Origin: Lysobacterales bacterium
GTDB taxonomy: Bacteria > Pseudomonadota > Gammaproteobacteria > Xanthomonadales > Marinicellaceae
Direction: 5' to 3'
NCBI GenBank assembly: GCA_027083915.1
Contig: JALWML010000154.1
Location: 1-6,293, forward strand
DNA: 6,293 nucleotides
Part shown: in pieces, positions 5,699-6,293 of the stretch
How positions within the stretch are numbered: position 1 is the stretch's first letter
Layout of the letters: each line of letters begins with the position of its first letter
The notes under the pieces: generated by a model
Seen by the model: only the letters and a program-made list of their open reading frames with translations
Told to the model about the DNA's origin: nothing
The model's database searches: none
Position numbers and translations under genes: made by a program

Positions 5699-6293
5699 TA
5701 ATAAAAAACAATGTGTCTATTTGGCAACAATCCACTGAACTTTTTGAGAGTCTAGTAGAGTTTCCTCAAGAACAAGCCCTTAATAAATTAAAATTATTGA
5801 ATGATGTTTCAGATTCTGTCAAAAAAAGAGTCCGTAAATTAATCAAAGCCGTAAATAAAGAAAACAAAATCTTAGAAGTGGTTAACTCTGGAAATGTATT
5901 TCAACAACTTAAATCTATTACGGATTTAACTGGAAAAACTTTAGGCAACTATAAAATTACCGAGCTTATTGCCATTGGTGGCATGTCCTATATATACAAA
6001 GCACATCGCATAGATTCTACCGTCCAAAAACCGGTAGCCATCAAAGTGATGTCCCTGAGTCAAACACCACAATCACATGCCTTATTTCATCGCGAACAAC
6101 AAACCTTATCGAGATTAAACCACCCAAATATTGTGTCTTTCCTACACGGCGGTCAAACCGATGATGGCATCTATTATTTAGTGATGGAATATGTCGAACA
6201 AGCCATACCTCTTGATGCTTATATTGAAAAGAAAAACATTGATGAAAAGACTATTGTTTGCATGATTAAAAAGATTGCTAATGCCATGAAATT
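5695..6293 (+). CDS. PknB-like serine/threonine protein kinase, N-terminal part (cut by window end)
   Basis: The first 199 residues are present. Residues 1-80 are a charged, probably helical leader ('ELFESLVEFP...VKKRVRKLIKA') like that seen in kinases paired with ECF sigma factors. The kinase N-lobe starts near 85: 'GNYKITELIAIGGMSYIYKAH' is the Gly-rich loop, K117 in 'VAIKV' is the ATP-anchoring lysine, E134 in 'HREQQTLSRLNHPNIV' is the likely helix-C glutamate, and 'LVMEYVE' (162-168) is the hinge. The first loop glycine is Ala (A93) and the one after GGM is Ser (S98). The catalytic HRD and DFG motifs lie beyond the window, so activity cannot be confirmed. Such kinases often continue into a membrane segment and TPR or WD40 repeats. 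The start overlaps the sigma factor stop (ATGA), with GAAGG at 5684-5688 spaced 6 nt. It probably phosphorylates the sigma factor (inference from context). Confidence 0.88.
   Translation, partial: MIIKNNVSIWQQSTELFESLVEFPQEQALNKLKLLNDVSDSVKKRVRKLIKAVNKENKILEVVNSGNVFQQLKSITDLTGKTLGNYKITELIAIGGMSYIYKAHRIDSTVQKPVAIKVMSLSQTPQSHALFHREQQTLSRLNHPNIVSFLHGGQTDDGIYYLVMEYVEQAIPLDAYIEKKNIDEKTIVCMIKKIANAMK

Overview
The window reads as a low-GC (roughly 35-40 % by eye) Gram-negative bacterium, most likely a marine gammaproteobacterium related to Marinicella or the Lysobacterales/Xanthomonadales. The taxonomic guess rests on three recalled traits of that group: secreted beta-helix proteins ending in an 'IFxDGFE' tail, small Ig-like proteins with a membrane-spanning C-terminus, and ECF sigma factor / Ser-Thr kinase pairs. 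It is inference, since no marker gene is present.

Layout. Left (10-2363, + strand): a translationally coupled pair made of a small exported Ig-like protein with a C-terminal membrane anchor (148 aa) and a secreted parallel beta-helix protein (636 aa). Centre (2368-5022, - strand): a second, larger secreted beta-helix protein (about 884 aa) with about 18 Gly-rich rungs. It converges on the first beta-helix gene with only 4 bp between stop codons. Right (5132-6293, + strand): an ECF-type sigma factor and the start of a PknB-like Ser/Thr kinase joined by an ATGA overlap; the kinase runs off the window. The two transcription directions leave from a region of about 109 bp (5023-5131) holding plausible overlapping divergent promoters. 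No tRNA, rRNA, CRISPR array, IS element or non-coding stretch above 300 bp was seen.

How the parts may work together (inference). The kinase probably modifies its neighbouring sigma factor, whose region 2.2 has Thr/Ala where most ECF sigmas have acidic residues. This is the arrangement described for EcfP/PknT of Vibrio parahaemolyticus and EcfK/PknS of Xanthomonas citri. The adjacent exported proteins are candidate targets or simply neighbours. The most notable points are: (i) both beta-helix proteins end in the same EIF(V/I)DGFE tail, and because the genes converge these tail codons form a 24-bp-arm inverted repeat; (ii) a perfect 28-bp palindrome inside the larger beta-helix gene; (iii) a shared four-cysteine framework in two proteins whose repeat regions differ greatly; (iv) the sigma/kinase pair with a likely phospho-activated sigma factor.
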